Part shown: positions 62,539 to 64,000 of the stretch, in pieces
How positions within the stretch are numbered: position 1 is the first letter of the stretch
Layout of the letters: each line of letters starts with the position of its first letter
Assembly (NCBI RefSeq): GCF_030147005.1
Contig: NZ_JASLAW010000246.1
Coordinates: forward strand, 77,690-141,689
DNA from: Pseudomonas sp.
Lineage (GTDB): Bacteria > Pseudomonadota > Gammaproteobacteria > Pseudomonadales > Pseudomonadaceae
Length of the DNA: 64,000 bases
Reading direction: 5' to 3'
Position numbers and translations under genes: made by a program
Notes under the pieces: generated by a model
Told to the model about the DNA's origin: nothing
What the model saw: only the letters and a program-made list of their open reading frames with translations
Databases searched by the model: none

Positions 62539-63495
62539 ATGTCATTCTATCCAATTAATAATATCGCTCGGTTAATTGATGTAAGGCGGTTAATGTCGAT
62601 CGATGCACTTAGTGCAAGTAACGAACATGCTATTGAGTCCCGTGTCAGTCGCGAGTCGGGCAGGGCAATTCCTGATATGGCGTATCGTAATATCTCGAGA
62701 AGTTCGGTGAGTGTCGGGAATGACACGCACGCGATCAATGCAGTCGTGGCGTTGTTCACTTCGTTTGTTACACAGTTGTTCTCTCTGGTAGATGATAAAA
62801 AAGAAAGGAATATTCCTGACGCTGTTCCGTTACCGTCGCCTGATGTTCCGCAGGTAACACCCCAACTGGAGTTACCCAAACCTCATGCCGCAGCGAACAT
62901 TCCGGGTTTGTCGGACAAGCGCAGCGGTGCGAAGCCCGAGAATATCTGGAGTGGCTTTCGTCAGGGCCCGGATGGCAACTGCGTGACGGTGTCGGCCATC
63001 AAGGCTGCGATGTATCGATTCGGACAAAGCCCCACGGATATTTTCAAGGAGGTGGCCAGGATCAACGACGGTTATCACGTGGTCATGCGTGATGGCTTTC
63101 GGCTTACGTTGACCGACCGAGAATTGGCCGAGGGTATCCAGGGCGCCAAATTCTACGGGCCCGACAAAGGCATGCTCAAGGATGCGCAGTTCCTGTTTTC
63201 CGTCAGCGCCAAACGTGCACAAATGGAAAACAACGATGGTACGGCCGGCCGGAATTATCGGGAGGCGATTCGTAGCCTGAACAACGGGGAGGATGAACGC
63301 GGCCCGGGAGAAGGCTTTCTGCGCCTCGGGTTGAAAAACCACATGAAGAGAGTGCCGGTGGGTGAGCTTGCCCGAGGTCAGATAGGCATGTGCAACCGCA
63401 CCGGGCATTCGGTGGCCGTCATCAATGGCCGCGAAGAGTTATGGGGAAGACAGGGGCGAACTCCCACGCATGGTCAAGCCGTGGCATTGATTTGA
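62539..63495 (+). CDS. Papain-like cysteine protease-type protein, effector-like
   Basis: A 318-residue protein. Residues 1-100 are Ser-rich and low in order, with a lower-GC coding sequence. Residues 130-318 form a compact domain: Cys148 in RQGPDGNCVTVSAIKAAMYRFG at the start of a helix, His290 in RTGHSVAVINGREELWG, and Asn296 as possible third catalytic residue. This Cys..His..Asn order fits papain-like peptidases and transglutaminase-fold effectors. I recall relatives in plant-associated pseudomonads, several listed as type III effector candidates, without a solved function. ATG 62539 is preferred over an upstream start at 62482. Confidence 0.7.
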   Translation: MSFYPINNIARLIDVRRLMSIDALSASNEHAIESRVSRESGRAIPDMAYRNISRSSVSVGNDTHAINAVVALFTSFVTQLFSLVDDKKERNIPDAVPLPSPDVPQVTPQLELPKPHAAANIPGLSDKRSGAKPENIWSGFRQGPDGNCVTVSAIKAAMYRFGQSPTDIFKEVARINDGYHVVMRDGFRLTLTDRELAEGIQGAKFYGPDKGMLKDAQFLFSVSAKRAQMENNDGTAGRNYREAIRSLNNGEDERGPGEGFLRLGLKNHMKRVPVGELARGQIGMCNRTGHSVAVINGREELWGRQGRTPTHGQAVALI

Positions 63496-63505
63496 CCGTG
63501 ATGCA

Positions 63506-63538
63506 CCTGGGCAGGGATAACCCAGGCTGCATTTTTTT
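63506..63538 (+). terminator. Rho-independent terminator after the cysteine-protease-like gene
   Basis: CCTGGG/CCCAGG stem around CAGGGATAA, then GCTGCA and a run of seven T. Confidence 0.75.
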
Positions 63539-63560
63539 CAGTTCTGCGCTGCAAAAACAC

Positions 63561-64000
63561 CTATTCCAGTAACTGCCTGAACCCCTCTATCGGCAATGGC
63601 CGACTATGCAAATACCCCTGATACAAATGGCAGCCGAGCTTCTGCAGAAACGCCAGCTGTTCCATGGTCTCCACGCCTTCGGCAATCACTTCCAGATTCA
63701 AACTGCGGGCCATGGCGACAATAGCGCGGATGATCTCAGCGTCGTTGGGATCGTGAGTCGCGTCGCGCACAAACGACTGGTCGATTTTCAGCGCGTCAAC
63801 CGGCAAGCGCTTGAGGTAGGTCAGGGATGAGTAACCGGTGCCAAAGTCATCCATCGCAAAGCTCACCCCGAGTTTTTTCAGGCGACGCATCTTCATCACC
63901 GTGTCATCCAGGTTCTGGATCACGATGCCTTCCGTAATTTCCAGTTTCAGCAAACTGTAGGGCAGTTGGCGCAGCGTAAGGCTGTGTTGTACCCGTTCCA
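63561..64000 (-). CDS. EAL-domain protein (C-terminal part, cut by window edge)
   Basis: The last 146 codons of a cyclic-di-GMP phosphodiesterase-type protein. LKLEITEG, FAMDDFGTGYSSLTYLKRLPVDALKIDQSFV and NLEVIAEGVETMEQLAFL contain the metal- and substrate-binding Glu, Asp, Asp, Lys and Glu of active EAL domains. The E-A-L motif itself and any GGDEF or sensor domains are outside the window. Reading continues past 64000, so the start is not seen. Confidence 0.93.
   Translation of the reverse strand, partial: ERVQHSLTLRQLPYSLLKLEITEGIVIQNLDDTVMKMRRLKKLGVSFAMDDFGTGYSSLTYLKRLPVDALKIDQSFVRDATHDPNDAEIIRAIVAMARSLNLEVIAEGVETMEQLAFLQKLGCHLYQGYLHSRPLPIEGFRQLLE

Overview
The window is chromosomal DNA from a Pseudomonas, most likely of the P. 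fluorescens group. The evidence is a high-GC genome with short intergenic gaps, Pseudomonas-type gene neighbourhoods (uvrB-gltX beside tRNA-Ala and tRNA-Glu, sad-ptrR, gabP, dusC), a DUF6124-type small protein, and REP/REPIN hairpins of the GCGAGGGAGCTTGCTC type. No rRNA, CRISPR array, prophage module or intact insertion sequence is visible.

Layout. 1-3.6 kb: glucarate catabolism (gudD, an ACS-type MFS transporter, a FadR/GntR regulator with a TNGTNNNACNA operator), then trmK. 3.8-14.3 kb: a chemoreceptor, a GST, an OPT transporter, gabP, a subtilase with Glu at the catalytic Asp position, an MFS transporter and a BPL_N-type exported protein. 14.4-16.6 kb: poorly known proteins around an array of 41 heptamers. 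16.7-21.0 kb: a second chemoreceptor and a patch with mobile-DNA traces (a 204-bp MITE-like inverted repeat, a NADAR protein, a GNAT, an integrase that lacks its catalytic core).

21.3-33.1 kb is the most striking part. It is a two-partner secretion/CDI-type locus: a TpsB transporter, a HlyC-type lysine acyltransferase, and a 2744-residue CdiA/FhaB-like exoprotein. The C-terminus of the exoprotein carries a Ser-Asp-His arrangement typical of alpha/beta-hydrolases. Three small lipoprotein genes follow on the same strand. My inference is an acylated, contact-delivered lipase/esterase-like effector with envelope-located immunity candidates.

33.5-42.1 kb: a lipoprotein, an exported alpha/beta hydrolase and a RidA protein divergent from a LysR regulator, a DUF6124-like protein, a nucleotidyltransferase-fold protein, chrA, tspO with an esterase, and a GNAT. 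42.5-45.6 kb: a three-gene ABC importer under a clear cobalamin riboswitch. 45.7-48.2 kb: a NUC1 endonuclease, then a protealysin-like M4 peptidase with its emfourin-type inhibitor. 48.2-52.2 kb: two divergent enzyme/regulator pairs (OYE-HxlR and sad-ptrR). 52.4-60.9 kb: housekeeping genes (tyrB, uvrB, gltX, a tandemly duplicated tRNA-Ala/tRNA-Glu pair, a TetR regulator with two palindromes, a thioesterase, dusC). 61.4-63.5 kb: two genes of secreted-effector appearance, one with 18-residue repeats and one with a papain-like Cys/His arrangement. The window ends inside an EAL-domain gene.

All calls come from reading the sequence and recalled family knowledge. No database search was run.
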